The notes beneath the pieces were generated by a model that was not told where the DNA came from, ran no database searches, and worked only from the letters and a program-made list of their open reading frames with translations. A stretch of DNA of 58,754 nucleotides from Burkholderiales bacterium (lineage in GTDB: Bacteria > Pseudomonadota > Gammaproteobacteria > Burkholderiales > Casimicrobiaceae): assembly GCA_017880805.1 (NCBI GenBank), contig JADGRP010000015.1, positions 1 through 58,754 on the forward strand. Reading direction: 5' to 3'. Below, one piece after another: positions 33,496 through 44,700 of the stretch; within the stretch, counting starts at the first letter, position 1; each line of letters begins with the position of its first letter. Both the position numbers and the translations under genes were made by a program.

Positions 33496-35910
33496 TCAGG
33501 CGGCGTGCTGCGGAGCCAGTGCCGCTTCGCTGCCGAACTTCTCTTCCAGCTTCGCGATCATGCTGACGAACGCGCGATCGACCAACGGTGCGGCTTCGAC
33601 CAATCGTGCGCGGTCGGTGCGGAATCGCTCGGCCAGCTCGTCGGCGGTGAGCGACACCGCCTTCTGACCCTGACGGTTGGTAAACAGATATGTCCCGCGC
33701 AGCGGGCTGACCCATGCCAGCTTGGCGAACGCGAGCTGGCCGTCTTCGCCTTCGAATTCGACCCACATGCCACGCTCGAGGCTGGCCGCGACTTCGGCGA
33801 AGCGATCCTGGACTGGCTCCGGCACGGGTTCGGGTTCCGGCGCCGGTGGCGCGGGCGTCATTGCCTCGGCCAGCGCACGCGCCTTGGCTGCTGTCTCGAT
33901 GTCGCCGTTGGCGGTCGCCTGCTCCGCAGCCGCGGTCGCCGCTTCGGCCACCGCCACCGTCGGCAGCGGTACCGACGCGAGGCTCGGCTTGACCGCCGCG
34001 GCGTGCGCTTCCACCAGGTTCGACATGAACCGTTCGCGCTCCCCGGGCTCCCAAGTGACGTTGTGAAGACCGCCATGAAGCTGCTTCAGCAGATTGCGCA
34101 GCATCGCCACCAGTTTCCTGCGATCCTCGGTCACTCGTTTGGGCTGAACGCTCCACACCAGATCGTCGAGGGTCGCGAGCGCCGAAATCCATGCCTCGCT
34201 CTCCTCGCCCTCGCGACGATAAAGCTGGGTAAGCGTGTCGACCCACTTGTCCCGCAGAAACGAAGCCAGGAAGTTCGGTGCCGGAAACTCGCGCAGCCGG
34301 CGCTCGATTTCCGACCGGGCGACCATTTGCGCGATCTCCTGCTGGTCGCGCTGATTGATTTGGTCGGCCGTCGACTGGATAGTGGCCTCGGCGGCTCTCT
34401 CCTCGTCGACGAGAAAGGTTTCCAGGTCCTTTCGCAGCTCGTCGAACAATTCGACGTCGTCGGTAAAGTCGTCGAGGACACGATGAACGATCTGTTCGAT
34501 CTTGCGATATAGCGGATCGTCCTGACCCATCGTTGGCGACCAGCCGATGCCGGCCCCCGCCAGCGCGTTGACCAGCAGCCGCGACGGATGCGATTTCTTG
34601 GAGAAGAAGGCGCCGTCGAGCATCGCCGCCTTCAATACCGGTATCTGCAAGCGGCCGATCAGCGCCTTGATGCTGTCCGGAAGGTCCCGCGTTTCGAAAA
34701 TGAAATCGAACAGCATCGCCACCAGCTCGATGGTCATCGCCTCGAGCTGGTTGGCGCGTTCGCCGAGCGGCGACTCCTGCAAATCGCGCAGGACGTTGTG
34801 CATGTCCTGCTGGAGGCCGGTGACGTGCAGCGGCACGCCACCAAAATCGAACCCGGTCTCGCCATGCTGCAGGCGGCCCAGCGCTTCGCCAAGTTCCGGG
34901 GTGATCAGAATGCGCTGGCCGGTCATCTGGCCCATCTGCGCCGCGGCGCCACTGCCAAAGCTGAAAGGGCCGACCGGATAACCGCCGCTTACCGAAGGCG
35001 GTCCGGCGCCGTCCAATGACGGCACCTGGATACCGCCTGGCGGCAGACCGCCTGGCATTTGCGCCGCCGGCGCCCGCGACATGCTCGCACTGACCAAACG
35101 CTGCAGCATCGCCATCAGATCAATCTCGGGCGCCGGTCCCGCAACTTGCTCCCCCTTGCCGTCGCCATGCACGCCCGGCGATTGCGGACGGGTGATCGCG
35201 GAGCGATGCTTGGGCAGGATATTCAGGCCTTCGAGGTGACGATTGAGATCGGCGTAAATCGCGTTGATGTCGCCAAGCGATGTCTGATTCAGCTCCTTCA
35301 GGATGGTCAGCTTGATGCGATCGTCGCCGCCGATGCCATGAAGCGCTTTCGTGAACGCTTCGACGATGGTGGTCGGGGCGAGCGGATTGGCGGCGGTTTC
35401 GAGGTCGGGCCGGCCGAGGAGGTAGCCCACCCCTCGGTTGAGCTCCCGCAGCTCGCTTTCACACTGGTTCTCCACCACCCGGATGATGTTGCCGGAAAGA
35501 ACCGATTCATCCATGGCGCTGGTGTCGACCAGCGTCAACTTCTTGACCTCGACCTGCGCAAATTGCTCCTTGGGCTCGACTTTGCCGCTCATGCGCTCGT
35601 CGACCAGCTTGCGCAGGTTGCGCTCGAAATCGACCATCAGATTGTTGCGTTCCTTGACCAGGACGCCGCGCGCATCCATGCAAAGCGTCTGCTCTTCACG
35701 GATATCGGAGCGCTCGGCGCGCGCCATGAGCAGATCCGCGACCCGATCGAGCATGGATGTAAACGACAACAACAGCCGATGAATGGCAAGGTCCCGGCAA
35801 TCGCCGAGAATTCTGGCCATGTCTTTAGGCACCTGCCGATGGACCGACCGGTCGCCGGAAGTTGTTGTGGCGGTCACCCCTGCCCTTCGCGGGATGTCGG
35901 GGAGAAACAT
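33496..35910 (-). CDS. DUF1631 domain protein
   Basis: An 804-residue protein of a proteobacterial family with no firm function. The N-terminal ILGDCRDLAIHRLLLSFTSMLDRVADLL, a central Pro/Gly-rich linker (about residues 280-320) and a C-terminal region (RGMWVEFEGEDGQLAFAKLAWVSPLRGTYLFTNRQG) resembling a small beta-barrel of PilZ type are typical. It is mostly helical and charged and has no signal peptide or TM segment, so it is cytoplasmic. Met31 (35820) is an alternative start. It converges on pyrD. Confidence 0.87.
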   Translation of the reverse strand: MFLPDIPRRAGVTATTTSGDRSVHRQVPKDMARILGDCRDLAIHRLLLSFTSMLDRVADLLMARAERSDIREEQTLCMDARGVLVKERNNLMVDFERNLRKLVDERMSGKVEPKEQFAQVEVKKLTLVDTSAMDESVLSGNIIRVVENQCESELRELNRGVGYLLGRPDLETAANPLAPTTIVEAFTKALHGIGGDDRIKLTILKELNQTSLGDINAIYADLNRHLEGLNILPKHRSAITRPQSPGVHGDGKGEQVAGPAPEIDLMAMLQRLVSASMSRAPAAQMPGGLPPGGIQVPSLDGAGPPSVSGGYPVGPFSFGSGAAAQMGQMTGQRILITPELGEALGRLQHGETGFDFGGVPLHVTGLQQDMHNVLRDLQESPLGERANQLEAMTIELVAMLFDFIFETRDLPDSIKALIGRLQIPVLKAAMLDGAFFSKKSHPSRLLVNALAGAGIGWSPTMGQDDPLYRKIEQIVHRVLDDFTDDVELFDELRKDLETFLVDEERAAEATIQSTADQINQRDQQEIAQMVARSEIERRLREFPAPNFLASFLRDKWVDTLTQLYRREGEESEAWISALATLDDLVWSVQPKRVTEDRRKLVAMLRNLLKQLHGGLHNVTWEPGERERFMSNLVEAHAAAVKPSLASVPLPTVAVAEAATAAAEQATANGDIETAAKARALAEAMTPAPPAPEPEPVPEPVQDRFAEVAASLERGMWVEFEGEDGQLAFAKLAWVSPLRGTYLFTNRQGQKAVSLTADELAERFRTDRARLVEAAPLVDRAFVSMIAKLEEKFGSEAALAPQHAA

Positions 35911-36032
35911 GGAGAGGATTGCGCTATCCCTGTCTTCCCCGACGCGTTTGCCGTTGGCCCAGTTCGAGCCTTGTGAACAGCAAGTTACTGTATCACGCGC
36001 GGTTTAGGGGCGCCAATGTGAAAAATCACCAC

Positions 36033-39000
36033 TTATCCGCGCGAAAGGTCCGTCCAGGCCTTTTCCAGACGTTTGTATGACACTGGCTGAGGCGTCCTGA
36101 GTTCTTGCGCGAAAAGGGATACCTTGAGTTCTTCGATTTGCCAGCGAAAGGCTTCCAAGGCGGGCTCGGCCTTGCGTGCTGCAGCGTTCGCGGCACGGCG
36201 CTGCGTATACCGTTGGCAGAGCTCCGCGACCGCTTGCGCATGTTTGGCGTCGCGCGCCGGATTTTCGACATATTTCGCGAGCCGACGCTCGATCGCCCTC
36301 AGATAGCGCGGCAAGTGTGCGAGCTGGGGCCAAGGTGTCTGGGAAACAAACCCCGGATGGATGAGGGCATCTCGTTGCGCTCGAAGGTCCGCGCCGAGGC
36401 GCGCCTGCGCCGCGGGCAACGCGCCGATGCGTTGTGAAAGCTTGTGGTATTCAGCGGCGATCGCGGCAAGCAAGCGAAACGCGCTCTCGGCGACCGCCGG
36501 CAGGCGCACCCGCGCCCGCTTGACCTGCTCCGCATACGCACCTTCCGATCGGGGCAGCGGATCCTCTCCGATGAAAGCGCGATCGCAGATCGCAGCCATA
36601 GCATCGGCCAGCAAAATATCAGTCGGGATCGCCGGCTTGAGCATCAGCGCGGCCTGGGCAAAACCCGGCGGATGCTTCTCCAGCCGCTGCAAGGCGTCCT
36701 TGAATTGCCGCCTCAGCAAACGCAGAAGGGCGACCCGGGTCGACGCATCGGCCGCGCTGCGCGTGTCGAGGAGCTTCAGCGAAACGCTCTCGCCCTGGTC
36801 GACGAGCGCCGGATAGCCGGTGAGCTTTCTGCCCTCGCGCTCGATGGCCAGCGATTCCGGCAGATCGCCGAAATCCCAGGTCTTGATGTCGGCGCGCTCG
36901 AACTCGGGACCGGCGGCGGAAAATGTCAATTGCGCGGCTTCGCCGAGTTGTGCCTTAAGCGCGGGAAGATCGCGCCCACTGCCAAGCTCACGGCCATTGG
37001 CATCGACCACACAGACATTGGCTTGAAGATGCACCGGCACCTCCGAGCCCTCCCACACGTCGATCGGCACGGCTGCGCCGAGGCGTTCGGCGCAAAATTC
37101 ACGCAGCGCTTCGGTCAGATCGAGGGGCGCACGCGCCTCGCCAGGATGCGATTTGCGCGTCGGTGCATCGCATGTATGCGCTTCGAGAAATGCGGTCACG
37201 ACCTCTGCCAGCGGCGCCAGCCGCTGTCGCCACGCTTTGGGCAATGCCTTCAGGTACCAGGTGAGCTTTTCGCGAATCATTCCCGGCACCAGCCATGACA
37301 ATCGTGCCGAATCGACCTGGTTGAGCAGCGCAAGCGGAACGGTCAGGGTCAGACCGTCGAGCGGATGCCCCGGCGCGAAGCGGTACTTGAGCGGAAGCCG
37401 GACGCCCGCCATCTCGAGTTGCTCGGGATATCGCGCCTCGGTCACGCCCGACGCGCCGTGACGCATCAGCTCCTCGCGCGTCATGAACAACAAGCGCGGA
37501 TGGCCCCGCTCCGCATCGCGGCGCCAGCGCTCGAACGAGACCGCCGAGCAGACGCCGGAAGGAACTCGCGCAGCGTAGAACGCGTAGATCGACTCGTCGT
37601 CGACCAGCACGTCCTGGCGGCGTGCCTTGTGCTCGAGCTCGGCGATGTCCTCCACCAGTTGCCGGTTGTAGGTGAAAAACGGCGCCTTGGTGACCAAGTC
37701 GCCAGCGACCAGGGCCTCGCGGAGGAAGACCTCGCGCGCGATGGCAGGGTCGACTGCGCTGAAGGAAACGCGCCGCCGCGCGACCAGCGTGAGCCCGTAC
37801 AGCGCGACCCGTTCGGCGCCGACGACTTCTCCCCGCGCGGCATCCCAATGCGGGTCGAAATAGGTTTTGTCGACCCTGTCTCCGGCAACTTCCTCGATCC
37901 ACTCCGGATCGATGCTTGCCGCGCAGCGCGCGTACAGGCGTGTCGTCTCGGTCAATTCCGCGGCAAGGACCCATTTCGGCGGTTTCTTCGCGATGCCGGA
38001 GCCCGGGTGCAAGAAGAACTTGATCCCTCGCGCACCGAGGTACTGTCCATCGCCCGAAGGCGCCGTGTCGGATTTGGCGCCGATGTTCGACAGCAAGCCC
38101 TCCAGCAGCGCTCGATGGATCATCGCGTAGCGCGCGGCGTCGACGGCGGCAGGGAGATTCTCGCTCCACGTCCATCCGAGTTCCGCGACTTGCTCGGAAA
38201 GCTGCCGGTGCAGATCGCGCCATTCGCGCAGCCGCAGATAGGAAACGAAATGCGCCCGGCAGCGCTCGACCAGTCGGCGATGCGGCAGCTTGTCGGCGAG
38301 TGCGTCGGTAAAGAATTGCCAGAGCGCGATCAGGCTCAAAAAATCGGAGCGCTCGTCGCGAAAGCGCAAGTGCGCCTGATCGGCCGCCTGCCGCTTGTCC
38401 ATGGGCCGATCGCGCGGATCGGGAACCGCCATGGCGCTCGCGATGACGAGCATTTCCGCAAGGCATCCGGCGTCCCTCGCGGCAAGAATGATGCGGCCGA
38501 TCCGCGGATCGACCGGCAGCTTTGCAAGCTCGCGTCCCAGCAGCGTGAGCGCGCGCTGGATGTCGACGGCGCCGAGCTCCTGCAAGAGCTGATAGCCGTC
38601 GGCGATGGCACGCGGACTCGGCGGCTCCGGGAACGGAAACGACGCGACCTCGCCCAGATCGAGCGACGCCATGCGCAATATCACCGCGGCGAGCGACGAA
38701 CGCAGAATCTCGGGCTCGGTGTAACGAGGACGCGCGGTGAAATCCGCGGCGTCGTAGAGACGCACGCACACCCCGGCGGCGACGCGGCCGCAGCGTCCCG
38801 CGCGCTGATTGGCGGCGGCCTGCGAGACCTTTTCGATCTGCAGCAGCGTCACCTTGTTGCGCAGCGAGTAACGCTTCATCCGGGCCACGCCCGAATCGAT
38901 GACGTAGCGGATCCCGGGTACGGTGAGGGAAGTTTCGGCTACGTTGGTCGCAAGAACGACGCGGCGCCCTCGGCTCGGCGCGAACACCTGTTGCTGCTGT

Positions 39001-40031
39001 TCGACCGACAGCCGCGCAAAGAGCGGCAGGACCTCAACCGACGAAGCGTACGGCCGCCGCGCCAGGCTGCGCGACAAGAGTTCGGCGGTCTCCCGGATTT
39101 CGCGCTCGCCGGGCAGGAACACCAGAATGTCGCCCGGACCTTCGCGCCATAGATCCTCGGCCGTGGCGACGATCGCTTCTTCGAGTGCTTCCTCATCGTC
39201 GGCCTCGTTTTCGCCGGCCGGTTCCTCGCCCGTGCCCAAAGGGCGGTAGCGCATTTCGACCGGGAACATGCGTCCCTCGACGTCGATCACCGGCGCGCTC
39301 GTCGTGCCGTCGCCGAAATGGCGCGCGAAGCGGTCGGCATCGAGCGTCGCCGAAGTGATGATCAGTTTGAGATCGGGCCGCCGCGGCAGCAACTGCTTGA
39401 GATAACCCAGCAGAAAATCGATATTGAGGCTCCGCTCGTGCGCTTCGTCGATGATGATCGTGTCGTATGCGGCGAGCATGCGATCGGACTGGGTCTCGGC
39501 CAGCAGAATGCCGTCGGTCATCAACTTGATATACGCGTCCGCCTTCGTCTGGTCGCTGAAGCGAACCTTGTAGCCGACGATCGCTCCCAACGGCGTAGCC
39601 AGCTCCTGCGCGATCCGGTTTGCGACGCTGCGTGCGGCGATCCGTCGCGGCTGCGTATGCCCGATCAGACCGCGGAGGCCGCGTCCGTGCTCGAGGCAGA
39701 TCTTGGGCAATTGCGTGGTCTTGCCGGATCCGGTCTCGCCGCAGACGATGATCGTCTGATGCGCACGCATCGCAGCGGCGATGTCGTCTCGCCGCGCCGA
39801 CACCGGGAGGTCCGGCGGGTAGATGATTTGCGGGATGCGTCCGGCGCGGCGCAACGCGCAATCGCGCGAGGCGGCGACTGCGCGCGCGACGCGCTCGAAC
39901 TCGGCCGGCAGCGCACCGGGCCCTCGCAAACGCTCGATGCTGCGCGTCAGCGAGGCATGGTCGACCTCCATGCCAGCGCGCAGTTCGGCGAGCAGACGGT
40001 CAATTCGGTCAACAGTGGATTGGGATTGCAT
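36033..40031 (-). CDS. hrpA: ATP-dependent RNA helicase HrpA
   Basis: A 1332-residue DEAH-box helicase of normal family length. Walker A is GETGSGKTTQLPK, motif II DEAH in IIDEAHERSLNID, motif III SATLDADRF, and motif VI is in NQRAGRCGRVAAG. HA2, OB-fold and the long DUF3418 C-terminal domain follow. HrpA processes RNA and rescues stalled ribosomes in E. coli. It is transcribed divergently from the peptide-binding gene. Confidence 0.96.
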   Translation of the reverse strand: MQSQSTVDRIDRLLAELRAGMEVDHASLTRSIERLRGPGALPAEFERVARAVAASRDCALRRAGRIPQIIYPPDLPVSARRDDIAAAMRAHQTIIVCGETGSGKTTQLPKICLEHGRGLRGLIGHTQPRRIAARSVANRIAQELATPLGAIVGYKVRFSDQTKADAYIKLMTDGILLAETQSDRMLAAYDTIIIDEAHERSLNIDFLLGYLKQLLPRRPDLKLIITSATLDADRFARHFGDGTTSAPVIDVEGRMFPVEMRYRPLGTGEEPAGENEADDEEALEEAIVATAEDLWREGPGDILVFLPGEREIRETAELLSRSLARRPYASSVEVLPLFARLSVEQQQQVFAPSRGRRVVLATNVAETSLTVPGIRYVIDSGVARMKRYSLRNKVTLLQIEKVSQAAANQRAGRCGRVAAGVCVRLYDAADFTARPRYTEPEILRSSLAAVILRMASLDLGEVASFPFPEPPSPRAIADGYQLLQELGAVDIQRALTLLGRELAKLPVDPRIGRIILAARDAGCLAEMLVIASAMAVPDPRDRPMDKRQAADQAHLRFRDERSDFLSLIALWQFFTDALADKLPHRRLVERCRAHFVSYLRLREWRDLHRQLSEQVAELGWTWSENLPAAVDAARYAMIHRALLEGLLSNIGAKSDTAPSGDGQYLGARGIKFFLHPGSGIAKKPPKWVLAAELTETTRLYARCAASIDPEWIEEVAGDRVDKTYFDPHWDAARGEVVGAERVALYGLTLVARRRVSFSAVDPAIAREVFLREALVAGDLVTKAPFFTYNRQLVEDIAELEHKARRQDVLVDDESIYAFYAARVPSGVCSAVSFERWRRDAERGHPRLLFMTREELMRHGASGVTEARYPEQLEMAGVRLPLKYRFAPGHPLDGLTLTVPLALLNQVDSARLSWLVPGMIREKLTWYLKALPKAWRQRLAPLAEVVTAFLEAHTCDAPTRKSHPGEARAPLDLTEALREFCAERLGAAVPIDVWEGSEVPVHLQANVCVVDANGRELGSGRDLPALKAQLGEAAQLTFSAAGPEFERADIKTWDFGDLPESLAIEREGRKLTGYPALVDQGESVSLKLLDTRSAADASTRVALLRLLRRQFKDALQRLEKHPPGFAQAALMLKPAIPTDILLADAMAAICDRAFIGEDPLPRSEGAYAEQVKRARVRLPAVAESAFRLLAAIAAEYHKLSQRIGALPAAQARLGADLRAQRDALIHPGFVSQTPWPQLAHLPRYLRAIERRLAKYVENPARDAKHAQAVAELCQRYTQRRAANAAARKAEPALEAFRWQIEELKVSLFAQELRTPQPVSYKRLEKAWTDLSRG

Positions 40032-40120
40032 GTTCGACGATCGTTCGGGGCGGCATTCTATCGCGACGCGGCGAGCCCGGGTTATGATGACCGTTCTCCC
40101 ACTGGTACGGAGCCGCCGCC

Positions 40121-41698
40121 ATGCTGCGCTTGTTCATGCTGACCCTTGCTTTGACGACGCTTGCTGCGGGAGCGCTCGACGCCAAGACGCTGCGCTGGGC
40201 CGGACGCGGCGACATGCAGACCACCGATCCGCACTCGCAGAACGAGAACCTGACCAACAACATCAACATCCTGATCTACGAGCCGCTGCTCCTGCGCAAC
40301 AAAACGCTCGGGCTGGAACCGGCGCTGGCCACGTCCTGGGAACAGCTCGGCCCGACGACCTGGCGCTTCAAGCTTCGTCCGGGCGTCAAGTTTCACGACG
40401 GCACGCCGTTTACCGCCGACGACGTCGTGTTTTCGTTCGAACGCGCACGTGCGGACACCTCGCAGCTCCGCGTGTACGCCAATGCATCCGGCATTCCCAA
40501 GAAAGTCGACGATCTGACGGTCGATTTCACGACCAATGGCCCGAACCCGATCGAGCTCGAGCACATCAACACCGTCAACATCATGAGCCGCGCGTGGTGC
40601 GAAAAAAATCGCGCGACCAAGCCGCAGAACTATACGCAAAAAGAAGACATGATCACCGCGCACCAGGCCAACGGCACCGGCCCGTATATCCTCAAGTCGC
40701 GCGAGCCGGACATCAAGACGGTGCTGACCAAGAATCCGAACTGGTGGGGCATCAAGGCAGGCTGGTTCGAGGGCAATGCCGACGAGGTGATCTACCTGCC
40801 CATCGTCTCCGATGCGACCCGGGTCGCGGCGCTGATCTCCGGAGAAGTCGACCTCATCAACGATCCGCCGCCGCAGGACGTGCCGCGATTGAAACAGGAT
40901 CCGAGCATCAAGGTGCTCGAGGGGTCCGAGAACCGCATCGTATTCATCGGCATGGATCAGAAACGCGACGAGCTCCTGTATTCGAGCGTCAAGGGCAAGA
41001 ACCCATTCAAGGACAAGCGCGTGCGGCAGGCGCTGTATCAGGCGATCGACATCGACGCCATCAAAACCAATACGATGCGCGGACTTTCGCAGCCGTCGGG
41101 CGCGCTGTTGCCGTCGCCGGCGCAGACGACCCCGGAGCTCGAGAAGCGGCTTGCCTTCGATCGTGTCAAAGCCAAGCAGCTCATGACCGAAGCGGGCTAT
41201 GGAGACGGGTTCGAAGTGACGCTCGACTGCCCCAACAATCGCTACGTCAACGACGAGAAAATCTGTCAGGCGCTGGCCGCGATGTGGGCCCAGATCGGCG
41301 TCAAGGTCAGTGTCAACGCGATGCCGCGCGCGAACTATTTTCCCAAGCTGGAGCAAACCGATACCAGCATGTACATGCTCGGCTGGGGCGGCGGCACGAC
41401 CGACGGCATCTTCATCCTCCAGCCCGTGCTGTCGACCTACAACGGCAAGGGAGACGGCGACTACAACTACGGCCGCTACACGAATCCGAAGCTCGACGAG
41501 CTGGTCGCGAAAATCAAGGTCGACATGAATCCGGACGCCAGGCTTAAGGAGATTCGCGACGCGCTGGCGGCGCACAACGCCGAGATCAACCATCTTCCCC
41601 TGCACCGGCAGGTCATTCCCTGGGCGGCGCGCAGCAATGTCATCGCGGTACACCGCGCCGACAATCAGGTCATGCCGTATTGGATAAAGGTGCAGTAG
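40121..41698 (+). CDS. ABC transporter substrate-binding protein, family 5 (peptide/opine-like)
   Basis: A 525-residue periplasmic protein with a Sec signal peptide (core LFMLTLALTTLAAGALDA). TLRWAGRGDMQTTDPHSQNENLTNNI, WRFKLRPGVKFHDGTPFTADDVVFSFER and the C-terminal NAEINHLPLHRQVIPWAARSNV are typical of the DppA/OppA family. No permease or ATPase genes adjoin, so it is an orphan binding protein here. The ligand is unknown. Confidence 0.92.
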   Translation: MLRLFMLTLALTTLAAGALDAKTLRWAGRGDMQTTDPHSQNENLTNNINILIYEPLLLRNKTLGLEPALATSWEQLGPTTWRFKLRPGVKFHDGTPFTADDVVFSFERARADTSQLRVYANASGIPKKVDDLTVDFTTNGPNPIELEHINTVNIMSRAWCEKNRATKPQNYTQKEDMITAHQANGTGPYILKSREPDIKTVLTKNPNWWGIKAGWFEGNADEVIYLPIVSDATRVAALISGEVDLINDPPPQDVPRLKQDPSIKVLEGSENRIVFIGMDQKRDELLYSSVKGKNPFKDKRVRQALYQAIDIDAIKTNTMRGLSQPSGALLPSPAQTTPELEKRLAFDRVKAKQLMTEAGYGDGFEVTLDCPNNRYVNDEKICQALAAMWAQIGVKVSVNAMPRANYFPKLEQTDTSMYMLGWGGGTTDGIFILQPVLSTYNGKGDGDYNYGRYTNPKLDELVAKIKVDMNPDARLKEIRDALAAHNAEINHLPLHRQVIPWAARSNVIAVHRADNQVMPYWIKVQ

Positions 41699-41738
41699 GG
41701 GAAAGGTACAGTCGGGGAAAACTGCCGCGGCGCCGGAT

Positions 41739-44700
41739 TCATTCGGCTGCGGCCAGCGCCGCGGTTTTCGCGCCGGGACGCAGCAGATACCGCGTTGCGG
41801 CCCAGCCAAGCGCAAACGCGGTGGCGGTGGCAATAAGCGCCAGCGTCGCCGCCTGCGCGGTGTGTTTTTGCGCCGCATCGCCGACGAAACCGACGACGAG
41901 CTGAACCGCGATCAATGCCGGCGCGATGCGAAGATCGAAGCGAAGGACAGTCGCGTAAATCAGCGTCGCCAGCGCCCCGCCCACGACGCCCGCGGTGATG
42001 ATGTCGGTCCATTGATCGGCGTTGGCCGCGGCCACAGCCGCTTGAGCGAGCACCAGCACGACGACACCGAGCGCGCGCCGCCGGGTCCAGCCCGCGGTCA
42101 GGCGGTCGATCCAGTAAAGCATGATCACCGTGACCGTCATCACCATCAGACCCGAGCTCACGGTTCCGGAGATGCGTCCGAGCCAGGGCACCCACAGCTC
42201 CTCGACCTTGTACGACGGCCAGGTCGGAGCCATGTCGGGCGAAAGACGGCCCAGGAGGCCGTCGACACCCAGCACGAACAAGGCGGCTCCTGCCCCGCGA
42301 ATCCAAAGCGTCTTTTGCGTCAGTCCGGGCTCGACGTGCGCGCGCGCCGCGAATGATGCAACTCCGGCAAGGAGACCGCAGAGCAGCGCGGACAGCACCG
42401 TCGTCAGCAGCGTACCCGCCAGATACACGCTCACCTGCGTCGTCACCGGTTCGGTGGTCGACAGCCGCATGCCAAGCAGCGGCCACTGGTTGGCGGTATT
42501 GACCGCCGCCGCCAATAGCATGAGCGTGGCCGCGATCCAGAACGCGCGCCGGTCGAAACGCCCGCGGCTCCAGGCGACGATGGACGCGATCAACGCGGCA
42601 ATGACGACGACGATGATCGCCATCGCGACCATGTTCTTGGCAACCGCGAGTCGTCCCGAGCGATCCGTTTCAGCACGTTGCCACGTTTCGGGAACGAAGA
42701 CATAGCGGCCCGAGCTCACGACTTCGTCGCCGGCGATATCGACACCGACCCGCGCCTCTCCGCCTTCGCCTGCGTCGACGCGCGGATCGGAAAAGGTGAT
42801 TTTCCAGTCGTTGCGCGCCGGCTGCGGATCATCCTTCACCGAGACTTCGCGCAGTGCCTCCGGATCGAGCCCGAAGCGTTGATTGATTTCTTTCCGGGCG
42901 ATGATCCGTGCCTCATCGCGCGACAACTTCGCTCCCGACTGTCGCTCCGGCAACTGATGTCGCACCTGCCTCACCGCGCCGTCTGCCGAGACCGTGACGC
43001 GCCATTCCTCGGATCGATCGACAACGTCTCCGCCTTCGAAGCGCGCGTAGCGCACCTCCCACAACGGCGGCGCAAGCCAGCTCCCGATCAAATGCGCGTA
43101 CGCGTCGTGCCCGCCTTCGCGCCACACGAACTTGTGCCAGAGCCACGTGCCGTCTTCCGACGCGAGCCGCGTGGCGGCCGCCTGTTTCCATTCGGGTCCA
43201 AGCGTGATCCCGCGATTCTTGAGTGCGGCATCGGCGGCCGCTTCGGCCTTGGCGCGGTCGATTTGCAGCGGCGGCGCGTCGCTGTGGAAGTCACCACCGA
43301 ACGCTATCGCCAACAATCCTGCAACGCCAAGGAGGGGCAGTGCGCGTTGAACCAGAGTGGTCCACCGCCCTGCCTCGGCGCGGACACGTGCCGCGACGGC
43401 GCCGGCCACGGCCGCACCGCTGCGCCATGCTCCGTTGCGCAATAGCGCCGGGAGATCGAGCCACCGGCCAGCGCGCGCTCGGTGCAAAACGACAATCGCC
43501 AGGGGCACCAGTCCCGCGGCGAGAACAAGCGCCTGATTCAATCCACTGCCGGAGCCATCGATGAGGAACACCGGTATAGACATCAGGACAAGATCGAAAA
43601 CGGCATGAAGGATCACTGTGGTCAGCAAACCGAAGCGCAAGAAGATGAGTCCCCAGATGAATGCCGGAATCACCAACTCGACCAGTCGCGAGTACGCCGG
43701 AAAGCCAGGGTAGTTCGCGTGTGCGGCGCCGAAGATGACGGCCTGCAGCACGAGCGCCAGGCCGATCAGCAGGCCGCGATGACCAAAACGCTTGCCAAGC
43801 AGCGCGGCGATCGACAAGGGCACCGCGCGAAAAAGACACTCCTCCATGAATCCCGCCTGCAGCGCCATGCCTATGGGCGAGAGCGCGGGCAACGCGCTGC
43901 CGAGGATGTTGGGATCGGTAAGCGACTCCGAAGGTTGCCACCATCCGAAGTAGCGGTTGGTCACGAAATAGAATGCCGCGATCAGCGCCAGCTCGATCGG
44001 AACAAAGAGGTACCCGCCCAGGGTGCGGCCAAGGATAGCTGGCGTCGGCGCGGCTGCGCGTGACCAGACGCGCCAAAGCTGTGGATGGTCCGGGAATGCC
44101 CGGCGCGACAGCCCTTCCGCGGCCATGAACACCAGCGCCAGTCCAAGCGAGCCCACCAGAAACACCAGCAGCGCACGGCCGCCCTGTGTTCCCCAGAAGA
44201 CCCAGACCGGCTGCGCTGTATCGTACGAGAACCACGCCTGGGGTGCGCTGGCGAGCATCGCCAACGCATTGATGCCGGCGACGATGGCGCCGGCGGCGAG
44301 CGCGCGCTTCCATAGCAACGCGCGCCGGCGCAGCAGCCACAAGGTGCCAAGGATGCAACCACCGATTCCGTACAGCGCGGCAGTGGCTAGCGATGCCACT
44401 TTGGCGATCGTCTCGTTGGCGGAGCGCATTTCCTGGAAACGAAGCGTGAACGCTTCCGGAACGAATACGTAGTGCACGACTTCGCTCAGACGGTCGCCGG
44501 CAACGCCAAGCCGCAGCCGGAACCGGCCGTCGCCGAGCGTTTCGTGCTCGCGTTCGTAGACGAATGCGTGATCGACGCGGCCACCGGACCGGCGCACGTC
44601 TGACTGCTCGATCAGCTTGTAGGGCGCGAAATCGATCGCCCAGTCTTCGCGGGCGCGGGCCTCGGCGATCGCGCGCGCCGCGCTCGCGTCGAGCGCCGCG

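Noticed and set aside
37365-39152. 595-residue ORF opposite hrpA
   Set aside because: Antisense shadow; hrpA motifs on the minus strand are complete.
40082-41878. 598-residue ORF opposite the peptide-binding protein
   Set aside because: Antisense shadow; the plus-strand gene has a signal peptide and full family motifs.
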